A DNA stretch of 39,093 bases from Chryseobacterium elymi. GTDB lineage: Bacteria > Bacteroidota > Bacteroidia > Flavobacteriales > Weeksellaceae. The notes under the pieces are model-generated. The model did no database searches and was not told the DNA's origin. It worked only from the letters and a program-made list of their open reading frames with translations. Position numbers and translations under genes: made by a program. Position 1 is the first letter of the stretch; every line of letters begins with the position of its first letter. The stretch lies in contig NZ_QNUH01000027.1 of assembly GCF_003385495.1 (NCBI RefSeq), forward strand, positions 1-39,093. The letters are read 5' to 3'. This document shows, one piece after another, positions 17,056-25,077 of the stretch.

Positions 17056-17077
17056 CAAAATTATAAACGTTCGTTTA
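17056..17077 (-). promoter_or_regulatory. tetR promoter -7 box with adjoining operator palindrome
   Basis: TAATTTTG on the minus strand (17056-17063) fits TAnnTTTG. The perfect palindrome TAAACG-TT-CGTTTA (17064-17077) abuts it on the upstream side, inside the -33 to -7 spacer. A TetR-family dimer bound there would block RNA polymerase. The site also lies 40 bp before the divergent tatD-like start, so it could affect both genes. Confidence 0.6.
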
Positions 17078-17116
17078 ATAATTTTAAATTAATTCTGGAT
17101 AGTTGTACTTTTGTGA

Positions 17117-17743
17117 ATGGATTTTTTTGATTTTCACCATCATAAGGAAAATAGCCTGTATGGAATCTACAATATAGACTTCGGAGCAGTGCCTCCTGAT
17201 TCCCCATATTCTATAGGAATACATCCTAAAGATATTGCTGCGAATTCTATGAAGGAACAGTTCAGCTGGCTGGAATCAAATATTTCAAAAAACTGTCTGG
17301 CTATCGGTGAATGCGGACTGGATTCTATGGTTTCGACCCCCCAGAATATCCAGGAACAGGTTTTTCTGAAACAGATCATGATTTCAAATGAGGTGAGAAA
17401 ACCCCTGATCATTCACTGCGTAAGAAAGTTTTATGAGGTAATTTCTTTTAGGAAGAGGGCTGAACAGGCGGTTATCATCCACGGTTTTAATAAAAAGCAA
17501 CGGATAGCGGAAGATCTTCTGAAAAATAATTTTTATTTGAGTTTTGGAAAAGCTGTTTTGTATCATCTATCTTTGCAGGATATTGTAAAGAACATTCCCT
17601 TAGACAGACTGTTTTTAGAAACTGATAATGAATATTTTAACATAGAGGAATTATATTTAAAAGTTTCGGAGTTAAAGGGTATTTCTTTAGAAAAATTGAA
17701 TGAACATATTTTAGAAAATTTAGACACGATAAAGAATGGATAA
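17117..17743 (+). CDS. TatD family metal-dependent hydrolase
   Basis: This 208-residue TatD-like deoxyribonuclease/hydrolase is a TIM-barrel metal enzyme. Metal-site motifs are visible: N-terminal HxH as 'FDFHHHKE' (residues 5-10), 'AIGECGLDS' (about 72), 'PLIIHCVRKF' (about 96), 'VIIHGFNKK' (about 120) and 'LFLETDNEY' (about 168). It is shorter than E. coli TatD (260) because the barrel is compact, as in many Bacteroidetes homologues. The start must be at 17117 because the metal motif begins five residues in. A TACTTTTG box (17106-17113) lies so close that a transcript from it would barely include the ATG. It overlaps tcdA by 8 bp. Confidence 0.85.
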   Translation: MDFFDFHHHKENSLYGIYNIDFGAVPPDSPYSIGIHPKDIAANSMKEQFSWLESNISKNCLAIGECGLDSMVSTPQNIQEQVFLKQIMISNEVRKPLIIHCVRKFYEVISFRKRAEQAVIIHGFNKKQRIAEDLLKNNFYLSFGKAVLYHLSLQDIVKNIPLDRLFLETDNEYFNIEELYLKVSELKGISLEKLNEHILENLDTIKNG

Positions 17744-18461
17744 GTATTGGCTGGAGAGAACAGAGCTCCTGATCAAAGAAGAAGGGCTGGAGAAACTTAA
17801 CAAGGCAAATATACTGGTAATAGGCTTAGGAGGCGTGGGCTCTTTTGCCGCAGAATTTTTAGCCAGAGCAGGTGTAGGGAATATGACTATTGTAGACGGC
17901 GATACGGTGGACATCACCAACGTCAACAGACAGCTTCCGGCATTGCATTCTACAGTAGGGAAACATAAAGTGGAGGTTGTTGCTGAAAGGCTTCTCGACA
18001 TCAATCCGAAAATTAATTTAATCAAGATCAATGAATTCCTGAATCCGGAAAGAATGGACGAAGTTATTGATTCCAGTAGGTTTGATTATATCCTGGACTG
18101 TATTGATAGTGTAACCCCAAAATTATGTCTAATTAAAGCAGCCAAAAAAAGAAAAATAAAACTGATCAGCTCTATGGGAGCAGGCGGTAAAACAGACCCC
18201 AGCAAAGTAATGGTAAGGGATATCAGCAAAACGCAAAACTGTTTTCTTGCCAGACAGGTCAGAAAAAGACTTAAAAAAGAAAAGATCAATAAGGGTTTCA
18301 GATGTGTATTCTCGAATGAGCTTCAACAGGAAGAAAGTTTGAAAATGACGGACGGAGCCAACTACAAAAGATCTTTCTACGGCACTATCAGCTATATTCC
18401 TGCTATCTTCGGATTGTATGCAGCGGCCGAAGTGATTAATTATCTAGTGAAACAAGATTAA
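17736..18461 (+). CDS. tcdA: tRNA threonylcarbamoyladenosine dehydratase
   Basis: This E1-like ATP-dependent enzyme converts t6A37 of tRNAs to its cyclic form ct6A. The 241 residues carry the ThiF/MoeB fold: 'ANILVIGLGGVGSFAAEFLARAGVGNMTIVDGDTVDITNVNRQ' (about 24-66) with the nucleotide-binding GLGGVGS and the DxDxxxxxNxxRQ region. The TcdA/CsdL family marks 'DYILDCIDSVTPKLCLIKAAKKRKIKLISSMGAGGKTDPSKV' follow at about 108-150. The 'FRCVFSNE' motif is at about 188. It overlaps the tatD-like gene by 8 bp and rnpA by 1 bp (TAATG), so the three are translationally coupled. Confidence 0.93.
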   Translation: MDKYWLERTELLIKEEGLEKLNKANILVIGLGGVGSFAAEFLARAGVGNMTIVDGDTVDITNVNRQLPALHSTVGKHKVEVVAERLLDINPKINLIKINEFLNPERMDEVIDSSRFDYILDCIDSVTPKLCLIKAAKKRKIKLISSMGAGGKTDPSKVMVRDISKTQNCFLARQVRKRLKKEKINKGFRCVFSNELQQEESLKMTDGANYKRSFYGTISYIPAIFGLYAAAEVINYLVKQD

Positions 18462-18835
18462 TGCAGAACTTCAAATACTCCAGAGAAGAAAAACTCAAAA
18501 AAAATACTGAGATTGCTTTACTTTTTGAAAAAGGTAAATGGAGGAGCTTTGGAAATCTGAGGATCATTATTCTGAAGGATAAACCTAATCTGGAAGTGGA
18601 AAGCCATAAGTTCGGCGTGTCTGTTTCTAAAAAGTATTTCAAGAAAGCAGTATACAGGAACCGGGTAAAAAGACTTTTAAGAGAATGCTATCGTCTGAAT
18701 AAGGATATGTTTAAGGAGGCTTTTGGAGAAAAAGCATTAGCCATGATGTTTTGGGTTTCTCCCGAAATGCCTGCCAAGTTTCAGGAGGTGGAAGAGCAGT
18801 TCATTAAGCTTTGCCAGATGCAGAAAAGATCTTAA
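18461..18835 (+). CDS. rnpA: Ribonuclease P protein component
   Basis: This small basic protein binds the RNase P RNA and helps mature tRNA 5' ends. At 124 residues it has the family core 'KFGVSVSKKYFKKAVYRNRVKRLLRECYRLNKD' at about residues 49-81, with the RNR-type signature RNRVKRLLRE. The N-terminal 'FKYSREEKLKKNTEIALLFEKGK' matches the usual 'L...F..LF..G' opening. The start ATG overlaps the tcdA stop (TAATG). Here it lies with tRNA-modification genes rather than with rpmH/dnaA, as is usual in Bacteroidetes. Confidence 0.93.
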   Translation: MQNFKYSREEKLKKNTEIALLFEKGKWRSFGNLRIIILKDKPNLEVESHKFGVSVSKKYFKKAVYRNRVKRLLRECYRLNKDMFKEAFGEKALAMMFWVSPEMPAKFQEVEEQFIKLCQMQKRS

Positions 18836-18839
18836 TGTG

Positions 18840-18879
18840 TAATAATGTATTAATGGAACAGTGTAGCAATTTACCAATG
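18840..18879 (+). repeat. Five degenerate 8-bp tandem units after rnpA
   Basis: The units are TAATAATG, TATTAATG, GAACAGTG, TAGCAATT and TACCAATG, approximating TAnnAATG with strict 8-bp phase. They begin 5 bp after the rnpA stop. The rest of the spacer to 19107 shows no gene; an open frame across it has no family-like content. Confidence 0.55.
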
Positions 18880-19107
18880 AGACACGCACTGATACACAAA
18901 TTTCCGAAACGAAGAAACATTAAAAACAGCTTCCGGATATTGTTGAATTATTTTTTAATCTTAACTGAAATTTTTATCCCGACTATGCATATGATCAGAG
19001 AAATCTGTGGAAATCCAACTTCTGATAAAATCAATTGGAATTAAATTTTTACAAAATCTTGCATAGTTTTTGTAATTTTAGGGAAAACAATAAATCTGAA
19101 AATTAAA

Positions 19108-19716
19108 ATGTTAGATCAAGTTCCCTATTTTCCTTATATACTCAGTGCTTTCATTGGTATAGGATTGGCCGCTGCTACAGGCTTTAGAGTTTTTCTGCCG
19201 ATGTTTGCGGTAAGTCTTGCCTCTTATTTTCACTGGATCCCGATGAATGAGCATTTTGAATGGCTTTCAGGGCTTCCGGCACTTATTACTACCGGAATTG
19301 CAACAATCGCTGAAATTTTAACCTATTATATTCCCTTTGTGGATCATCTGCTGGATACGATCTCGGTTCCTTTAGCTACTGTGGCGGGCTCTGTTTTATT
19401 TGCCAGCCAGTTTGCTGATCTTGGAACTTTTCCGCAATGGGCACTTGCATTAATTGCGGGAGGAGGAACAGCTGCAACCATCAGTTCCGGTTTTGCAGGA
19501 ATCCGGGCAGCTTCTACTGCAACAACGGGTGGCCTGGGAAATTCTGTGGTAGGAACTACTGAAACAGCAGGAGCAGGAATTATGTCTATACTGGCAATGG
19601 CCGCACCAGTTATCGCTGCCGTTTTTGCGCTCATTCTGCTTATTCTTGTTGTTATCTTTGGACGGAAAGCATGGCGGAAACTGCGTGGCAGTAAAAATGC
19701 CACTGATACTATATAG
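19108..19716 (+). CDS. DUF4126 membrane protein
   Basis: This 202-residue hydrophobic protein has about five membrane segments. Family marks are 'ILSAFIGIGLAAATGFRVFLPMFAVSLAS' (11-39), 'HFEWLSGLPALITTGIATIAEILTYYIPFVDHLLDTI' (about 49-85) and 'FASQFADLGTFPQWALALIAGGGTAATISSGFAGIRAASTATTGGLGN' (about 98-145). It ends with a membrane helix and a basic tail (GRKAWRKLRG). The family has no defined function. The gene stands alone, with a terminator directly after it, convergent with the miaB-lptE cluster. Confidence 0.85.
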   Translation: MLDQVPYFPYILSAFIGIGLAAATGFRVFLPMFAVSLASYFHWIPMNEHFEWLSGLPALITTGIATIAEILTYYIPFVDHLLDTISVPLATVAGSVLFASQFADLGTFPQWALALIAGGGTAATISSGFAGIRAASTATTGGLGNSVVGTTETAGAGIMSILAMAAPVIAAVFALILLILVVIFGRKAWRKLRGSKNATDTI

Positions 19717-19721
19717 AAAAT

Positions 19722-19755
19722 AAGGCTGTACACTTTTCTGTGATCAGCCTTTTTT
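19722..19755. terminator. Terminator between the DUF4126 gene and the Glu-rich TPR gene
   Basis: AAGGCTG and CAGCCTT form an outer stem, with an inner CAC/GTG pair closing a TTTTCT loop. Six T residues follow on the plus strand. A/T residues on the other side allow weaker leftward use, fitting the convergent genes. Confidence 0.75.
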
Positions 19756-19773
19756 ACTATTTTTTAAGCCTAT

Positions 19774-21810
19774 TTAGCTTTTACTTCTGAAATCTTTTAT
19801 TTCCTGGATTTTGGACTGGAAATATTCCTTTTTTTCAGGGTTTTTATTGATCAAAATTTCAAATGCTTTAATGGCTTTCGTATAGAGTTTCTGCTCGAAA
19901 TAAAGATTAGCAAGTGTCTCTGTCATCAAATGAGAAATGTCATCATTCTTTTCTTTGACAACGTAAGTGCTTTCGTCTCTTAACTGACTTATTTTAGGGT
20001 TATTTTCAATGAAAGCTTCAATAACCTTTTCCTGAACCGGAGTTTTTTCCTTTTGAGGAGCCACTTCTTCTGTTCTGTCAATCTTAAGCCAGCTCTGCCA
20101 TGTATTGATAAATCCGGGCACATTGCTGTCAGGTGGTGTTTGTCCGGTGTTTTCTTCTTTGATTTCCTGAACAGACTCTTCTTCTTTCGCTGCTTTTTCT
20201 ACTGCCAGACTCGAAATATCGGTCCCAAAGAAAGATACATTCATTACTGGTGCTTCTTCTTTCGGCATTTTTGTTTCGATCGTTTCTTCTGATTTTTCAA
20301 CTTCTTCATCTTTTTCTTCTACAACTTCAGGTATTTCTTCTTCAGCAACAGGAAGTTTTTCCTCTGAGGTTTTTTCAGAGTCTTTTTGAGGTTCTTCAAC
20401 TGTTTGTGGAACAATTCCTTCTTCTTTATCTTCTATCACCTGTATTTTCTCCTCTTTTGGAGCTTCTGCCCTAGCCTCAGGAACTGTGCTGGTATGGCTG
20501 ATCATAGAATCAGGCAGATTGGACTCAAGACTCATAGGTTTCCATGCAGAAGCTTCTTCTAAAGTGATTTCGGTTTCTTCTGCTTTTACCTGGATTTCTA
20601 CAGGCTCTTTATGCTGAATTGGCTGTTCGATTATATCTTCTATTGTTTCCGTAGCAGGTTCTTCAGCTTTTGGCTCTCCTTTTTCCGTGGACCAAAAATG
20701 AAAGCTCTGTGTTTCAGCAAAACTGATCTCATAATCGGTAGTTTCCGGCTCTTCATTCTCAGCCTGTACCGCCGGCTGTGTTTCTTTCATTTTTTTCTCT
20801 ACTTCTTCAATGAGACGCCTCATTTCTTCCTCATGCTTATTCAGATTCGGTTTAGAAATTTCAGGAGCTTCCGCGGTATCATCATTATTTCCCTGAATTT
20901 TAACATCCGGCAGAAATTCATCCATCCCATGGAAACTGATCTCTGCATCAGGTTCATTGACATTCTCATCTTCATTAGCAATTTCTGAGACCGCCCCTGT
21001 TTCAACAAGTGGAGACTCTTCAACAATTTCAACTTCTTCTGTATTTTGAACGACCTCTGTTTCCGGGTTTAGAGTTTCAACTTCATGAAAGCTTAACTCA
21101 TCATGTTTATGGATTTTCTGCTCTTCTTCAGGACTTTCAATTTTATTTTCTTCAACAATCAATTCAGGGGTGAAGTTTACTCCGGATTCTGAATCTTCAG
21201 ACTGTTCATTTTTATACGTAGTCTGTTCGGGTACAATCTCTTTGTTAAGATTTTCCGTTACTGGTTCGTTTTTTTGCGTAACTATTATGCCTGATTCCAG
21301 CGTAGATTCAAGATTTATTGTTTCAGAATTTTCTTCGTTGAGGAAATTTTCTTCTCCTTCAAAGAGAATTCTGTTTCTTTCTCCGTTGACATGAATATGC
21401 TTGATTTCCCTTGCAGGCTGTATCATACCTGCTGCCTCTTCATATTTGTTCTCCTTTTTTTCGGGAGACTCGTCTCTTTTTATTGGGAATGCCTTCTCTT
21501 TATAAGAATACTTTATCGGTTTTTCCAGTGTTTTAGAAGTTTGCTTGCCATCTGCCATTTCCGGTTTCGGTTCACGCTGGATTTTACCGTTGATCAGCTG
21601 ATAAAGAAGTTTTTTATCTGTGGTATAGGCGGCTGTTGTGGAAAGTTCTTTCTGATAGTTTTCTTTATCATAAAGATGTACCCCAAACAAATGAAGCGCC
21701 CTGATGTTCTGAACATAGGGAAAAGCATGAATTTCTTCTTTCAAAAGACCGAGATCTTCTGACTGTATATTTTTGGGACTCTTTAATAATTCTAAAACTC
21801 TGGGATTCAT
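19774..21810 (-). CDS. Long Glu-rich protein with C-terminal TPR-like segment
   Basis: This 678-residue protein has a structured N-terminus (1-75: 'RVLELLKSPKNIQSEDLGLLKEEIHAFPYVQNIRALHLFGVHLYDKENY'). A very long low-complexity middle (about 80-600) is dominated by Glu, Pro, Thr and Ser with many 'EE', 'PEEE' and 'EVVEE' runs, and is surely disordered. The C-terminal TPR-like pair reads 'SHLMTETLANLYFEQKLYTKAIKAFEILINKNPEKKEYFQSKIQEI' (about 628-673). No signal peptide or membrane segment is seen, so it is probably cytoplasmic. It starts 1 bp after the lptE stop. In flavobacteria a similar gene usually follows lptE; no function is established. Repeats 'ISFHGMDEF', 'ISFAETQSF' and 'LSFHEVETL' recur inside the acidic region. 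Confidence 0.8.
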   Translation of the reverse strand: MNPRVLELLKSPKNIQSEDLGLLKEEIHAFPYVQNIRALHLFGVHLYDKENYQKELSTTAAYTTDKKLLYQLINGKIQREPKPEMADGKQTSKTLEKPIKYSYKEKAFPIKRDESPEKKENKYEEAAGMIQPAREIKHIHVNGERNRILFEGEENFLNEENSETINLESTLESGIIVTQKNEPVTENLNKEIVPEQTTYKNEQSEDSESGVNFTPELIVEENKIESPEEEQKIHKHDELSFHEVETLNPETEVVQNTEEVEIVEESPLVETGAVSEIANEDENVNEPDAEISFHGMDEFLPDVKIQGNNDDTAEAPEISKPNLNKHEEEMRRLIEEVEKKMKETQPAVQAENEEPETTDYEISFAETQSFHFWSTEKGEPKAEEPATETIEDIIEQPIQHKEPVEIQVKAEETEITLEEASAWKPMSLESNLPDSMISHTSTVPEARAEAPKEEKIQVIEDKEEGIVPQTVEEPQKDSEKTSEEKLPVAEEEIPEVVEEKDEEVEKSEETIETKMPKEEAPVMNVSFFGTDISSLAVEKAAKEEESVQEIKEENTGQTPPDSNVPGFINTWQSWLKIDRTEEVAPQKEKTPVQEKVIEAFIENNPKISQLRDESTYVVKEKNDDISHLMTETLANLYFEQKLYTKAIKAFEILINKNPEKKEYFQSKIQEIKDFRSKS

Positions 21811-21811
21811 C

Positions 21812-22333
21812 TTACCAATTGGCTACAATATCGTTAAATATCTTATTAATAATTCTGTCTGTTACAAGCTTAACCTGGGAAGTTTCTATCTGGCTCTGGC
21901 TCAGGTCGCTGTTGTAAACCGCTTCATCCGAATAGGTTCTGTCAAAACTGGAATCCGGATGAATTTTATTTTCATAATGCACCTTTACAGTGATCGTCAG
22001 CTTGCTCTGTGCCTGCTGTACAACACCCCCTGAAGGGTTTGTCAGTGTATTGGAACTGATCGTAGTCGGCGAGAAATTATAGTCTGAAATTTCACCTTCT
22101 ATCAGTATATCAGGATTTGATTTTGTTCCTTTTAATGTAGTTCTTTGCAGAAACCTGTTCTGGATATCTGTAGAAAACTGCTGGGAAAGGGTAGGGTTCA
22201 CAAGCGCTGCATTATTCGGAAATTCATTGATCTGGACGGTTTTTTCATCCGTCAATGATGATCCCGTAAAAGAGTAACACTGCTGGAACAGCGAAAGAAT
22301 TACAAACCCAAATATTATTTTTAATTTACTCAT
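21812..22333 (-). CDS. lptE: LptE-like LPS assembly lipoprotein
   Basis: LptE plugs the LptD barrel that places lipopolysaccharide in the outer leaflet. With the start at 22333 (MSKLKIIFGFVILSLFQQC) the protein has 173 residues and a lipoprotein-type signal ending at C19; the lipobox (FQQC) is loose, as is common in Bacteroidetes. After the Cys comes 'YSFTGSSL', the family opening, followed by 'TVQINEFPNNAALVNPTLSQQFSTDIQNRFLQRTTL' and 'GEISDYNFSPTTI'. A longer frame reaches 22459 but adds no signal-like sequence. It lies between the sigma-54 activator and the Glu-rich TPR gene. The call is by family resemblance. Confidence 0.82.
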   Translation of the reverse strand: MSKLKIIFGFVILSLFQQCYSFTGSSLTDEKTVQINEFPNNAALVNPTLSQQFSTDIQNRFLQRTTLKGTKSNPDILIEGEISDYNFSPTTISSNTLTNPSGGVVQQAQSKLTITVKVHYENKIHPDSSFDRTYSDEAVYNSDLSQSQIETSQVKLVTDRIINKIFNDIVANW

Positions 22334-22467
22334 ACCGTTTTTATTTACAGACTTCATACAAATTCCCAAAGGTATCGAAAACAACATTCTTATTCCGCAT
22401 CCAATGCGTATAAGCTGGTAAATAATTCCTATGAAACTATGTAATGCCAGATTTTTCATTCCCTTTT

Positions 22468-23754
22468 TTAGTCTTCTAAGTTATATTGTTTTATTTTTCT
22501 ATATAAAGTTCTCTGTGAAATTCCAAGTTCGTCTGCGGCCCTGTTCCTGCGTCCTTTATGCTTCTCTAATGCTTTTATAATAAGGTCTTTTTCATTATTC
22601 TGTAGCGACAGAGATTCCGGTCTGTTTTCTTCTACTTCTATATCTTCAATATCTTCATAGCTTTCATCTGCATTTGAAATAATAGTTGGTGCAGACTGTA
22701 CTACCGGTGATTTGTCTTCAAAGTATAACAGTGAATTCTGTGCTACAGGCTGAGTTTGCTCTGCAGAATAGATCCTGTTGATCAGATTTTTCTCCTGATT
22801 GCTCAGGTCAGCTGTCCCCCTGTTTTTGATCAGTTCCGAAGTCAGTGATTTTAAATCATTGATATCGCTCCTCATGTCAAAGAGAATTTTATACATGATC
22901 TCTCTTTCACTTCCGAAATCATTCTGCTTTTGGGCATTCTGATTATTTACCACCATCGGAAGGTGGGTTTCCATAGGAATATATTCAGCAAGTTTCTCTA
23001 CTGCTACCTGTCTGTTTCTTTCCACCACGGTCATCTGCTCTACCAGATTTCTCAGCTGTCGGATATTTCCCGGAAAACTATAATTTTCAATATAATGAAT
23101 GGCACTTGGCTCCAGTTCCAGTTCCGGCATTCTGTACTTTTCTGCAAAATCTATAGAGAATTTTCTGAACAGTAAGTGAATATCCCCTTTTCTCTCCCGG
23201 AGAGGCGGCATGTCGATCTGTACGGTATTCAGACGATAAAATAAGTCCTCTCGAAATCTTCCGTCGTGAATGGCCTTCATCATGTTAACGTTGGTTGCTG
23301 CCACAATCCTCACATTGGTCTTCTGAACCTGTGAAGAACCCACTTTCATGAATTCACCGCTTTCCAGCACCCTCAAAAGACGAACCTGAGTCTGCAAGGG
23401 AAGTTCTCCTACCTCATCAAGGAAGATGGTTCCGCCATCTGCCACCTCAAAATAACCTTTTCTGGTTGCTGTAGCTCCGGTAAATGCTCCTTTTTCATGT
23501 CCAAACAGCTCAGAATCAATAGTTCCTTCCGGAATTGCACCACAATTGACGACAATATAAGGTTGATGTTTTCTTTTGGATTCTGAATGAATGATCTTCG
23601 GGATAAACTCTTTCCCGACACCACTTTCTCCAATGACCAAGACGGAAATATCCGTAGGCGCAACCTGGATTGCTTTTTCTAAAGCGCGGTTCAGTGCGGG
23701 AAAATTCCCGATAATTCCAAAGCGGTTTTTTATGTTTTGTAAGTCGTTGCTCAT
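22468..23754 (-). CDS. Sigma-54-dependent transcriptional activator without a sensory domain
   Basis: This 428-residue activator begins directly with the AAA+ domain. Walker A GESGVGKE is at 42-49 and the sigma-54 contact loop GAFTGA is at 89-94. Walker B 'GGTIFLDEVGELP' (about 107-119), 'RLLRVLESGEFMKVGS' and 'DLFYRLNTVQIDMPPLRERKGDI' follow. The C-terminal Fis-type helix-turn-helix is 'LIIKALEKHKGRRNRAADELGISQRTLYRKIKQYNL' (about 391-426). Between them (about 260-385) lies an Asp/Glu-rich linker. With no receiver, PAS or GAF domain, its signal input must come from another protein or its abundance. It lies between miaB-linked genes and lptE, a common flavobacterial placement. Confidence 0.93.
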   Translation of the reverse strand: MSNDLQNIKNRFGIIGNFPALNRALEKAIQVAPTDISVLVIGESGVGKEFIPKIIHSESKRKHQPYIVVNCGAIPEGTIDSELFGHEKGAFTGATATRKGYFEVADGGTIFLDEVGELPLQTQVRLLRVLESGEFMKVGSSQVQKTNVRIVAATNVNMMKAIHDGRFREDLFYRLNTVQIDMPPLRERKGDIHLLFRKFSIDFAEKYRMPELELEPSAIHYIENYSFPGNIRQLRNLVEQMTVVERNRQVAVEKLAEYIPMETHLPMVVNNQNAQKQNDFGSEREIMYKILFDMRSDINDLKSLTSELIKNRGTADLSNQEKNLINRIYSAEQTQPVAQNSLLYFEDKSPVVQSAPTIISNADESYEDIEDIEVEENRPESLSLQNNEKDLIIKALEKHKGRRNRAADELGISQRTLYRKIKQYNLED

Positions 23755-23784
23755 AAGTAAATTTTTGATTATTGATTTAATAAT

Positions 23785-24582
23785 CTACAGTTCCTCTATC
23801 TGTTTTCTGTAGATTTTGTTGAAGTGATGAGTGTAGACATCTTTCATAGTTTTTCCTTCATCATAAGTCATTAATGCTAACTTTTTTAAATCTAAATAAT
23901 CTTTGTTCCTTATTTTAGAAACTTTACTTTTAAAGTATATATTCTCTGCAAAGTTGTTTTCCTTGCTTTGTTTTTCAAAATTATCTAAGGCTTTGTCATA
24001 TCTGCCCAGCTCGAAATAGGTTACTCCCAGCTGGTAATGGTCATACATTCCCTTGAAATATCCTTTTGACGCCAGAGCCTTTTCAATAATTTCTGCAGCC
24101 TTTTCTTTCTGTCCTAAAGCACTATAAGACATGGCTTTCACCACCTCTAAATGATAGTCTCCGTTTAAAGATCTTCCCAGATCATCAGGATAGTATTTTT
24201 TTAATTCTTCTAAATCCTGGATTGCCCCTTTATAATCCCGCAAAAACTGAAATTTGCACCACCCTCTGTATCCTAAGTGCATTTTAGGATTAGCGGCAAC
24301 AGCTTTATCAATGAGTATTTTCCAGGTTACAAAATCTCCGTTTTTAAGATATGGAACGGCTTTTTCCATATAGGAATTGGAGAACTCGGGACAAAGACCA
24401 ATTGCTTTGTCAAAAGCCTCCTGGGATTCCCTGCTTCCCTGCCTGTCTGAAGCCCAGTTGTATAACTCACAGGCTTTTTTGCAATTCTCACCCTCTACTG
24501 CATTACAGTTGACCTGCGCAATAGTATTGGTGTAAACGATAAGCAACAAAAAGCTAAGGTAATACCTCTGAAACTTTTCCAT
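23785..24582 (-). CDS. Secreted TPR protein
   Basis: This protein of about 265 residues has a signal peptide ('FQRYYLSFLLLIVYTNTIAQ') and four cysteines just after it ('VNCNAVEGENCKKACELYNW'). TPR-type helical repeats run to about residue 215: 'EAFDKAIGLCPEFSNSYMEKAVPYL', 'IDKAVAANPKMHLGYRGWCKFQF', 'VVKAMSYSALGQKEKAAEIIEKALAS' and 'YQLGVTYFELGRYDKALDNFEKQSK'. Both MKMEKF (24588) and MEKF (24582) are possible starts; I took the second. Either way the start lies within the end of the upstream lipoprotein gene by about 30 bp, so the two are coupled. TPRs suggest a protein-binding role in the periplasm; no specific function can be assigned. Confidence 0.75.
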   Translation of the reverse strand: MEKFQRYYLSFLLLIVYTNTIAQVNCNAVEGENCKKACELYNWASDRQGSRESQEAFDKAIGLCPEFSNSYMEKAVPYLKNGDFVTWKILIDKAVAANPKMHLGYRGWCKFQFLRDYKGAIQDLEELKKYYPDDLGRSLNGDYHLEVVKAMSYSALGQKEKAAEIIEKALASKGYFKGMYDHYQLGVTYFELGRYDKALDNFEKQSKENNFAENIYFKSKVSKIRNKDYLDLKKLALMTYDEGKTMKDVYTHHFNKIYRKQIEEL

Positions 24583-25066
24583 TTTCAATTTTATAGGTTA
24601 AATACTGATAATAGCCTGCTTTAAAACCTTTTATCTCTTTTGGCATCCATCCGTCCAGCGATTTCGTAAACCGCAGCAGCTTGTCTGCCAGTTCTTTATC
24701 CGGAACTATTTCTTTCAGATCTGCATTCATCTGCTGAACTCTGAACAGTCCTGTTTTTCCTTCACAATTTACTAAAAATCTTACGGTAATATAACCGTTC
24801 ATCTTAGTTTCGGAAGATATTTTTTCATTTTGCAGTTTTTCTATAATGGCCAATTTCTCTCCTTTATAGTTAAACCCCTTTGTTCCCTGATAGTATTGAA
24901 GACTGATCAATTTTTCGGGAGTACATTTTTTAAAAGCGGGATCATCCAGCTTTTCATCAAATTCAATGTCTCCTACCGTTACAGGATATTTACTTATGCT
25001 TTTCTCGGTCTGACAAGACATCAGCCCAAAAGAAAATAATGTAAGAAAATAAACTGTTCGTATCAA
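24554..25066 (-). CDS. Lipoprotein with TonB-C-like domain
   Basis: This 170-residue lipoprotein has a signal peptide ending at C18 (FGLMSC). The C-terminal 100 residues look like a TonB carboxy-terminal fold without a membrane anchor helix: 'MNGYITVRFLVNCEGKTGLFRVQQMNADLKEIVPDKELADKLLRFTKSLDGWMP'. This matches the usual 'G.v.v.F.v...G.v..v.v..s.......a...v......W.P'. Such stand-alone domains are abundant in Chryseobacterium and their roles are poorly known. It starts 11 bp after miaB and overlaps the TPR gene. It is related in type to the three tandem copies at 26634-27754. Confidence 0.72.
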   Translation of the reverse strand: MIRTVYFLTLFSFGLMSCQTEKSISKYPVTVGDIEFDEKLDDPAFKKCTPEKLISLQYYQGTKGFNYKGEKLAIIEKLQNEKISSETKMNGYITVRFLVNCEGKTGLFRVQQMNADLKEIVPDKELADKLLRFTKSLDGWMPKEIKGFKAGYYQYLTYKIENGKVSEVLP

Positions 25067-25077
25067 AGGCTTTAAAA

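Noticed and set aside
18811..19044. 77-codon frame after rnpA
   Set aside because: It begins inside rnpA, runs through the 8-bp repeat units and has no recognisable content; I treat it as chance.
20053..21762. Several long antisense frames opposite the Glu-rich gene (Phe/Leu/Ser-rich)
   Set aside because: They are the mirror image of GAA/GAG-rich codons, which read as TTC/CTC on the other strand. No independent coding signs are seen.
22334..22459. Longer N-terminus for lptE
   Set aside because: The extension has no signal-peptide logic and pushes the lipoprotein Cys away from the N-terminus; the ATG at 22333 gives a normal lipoprotein signal.
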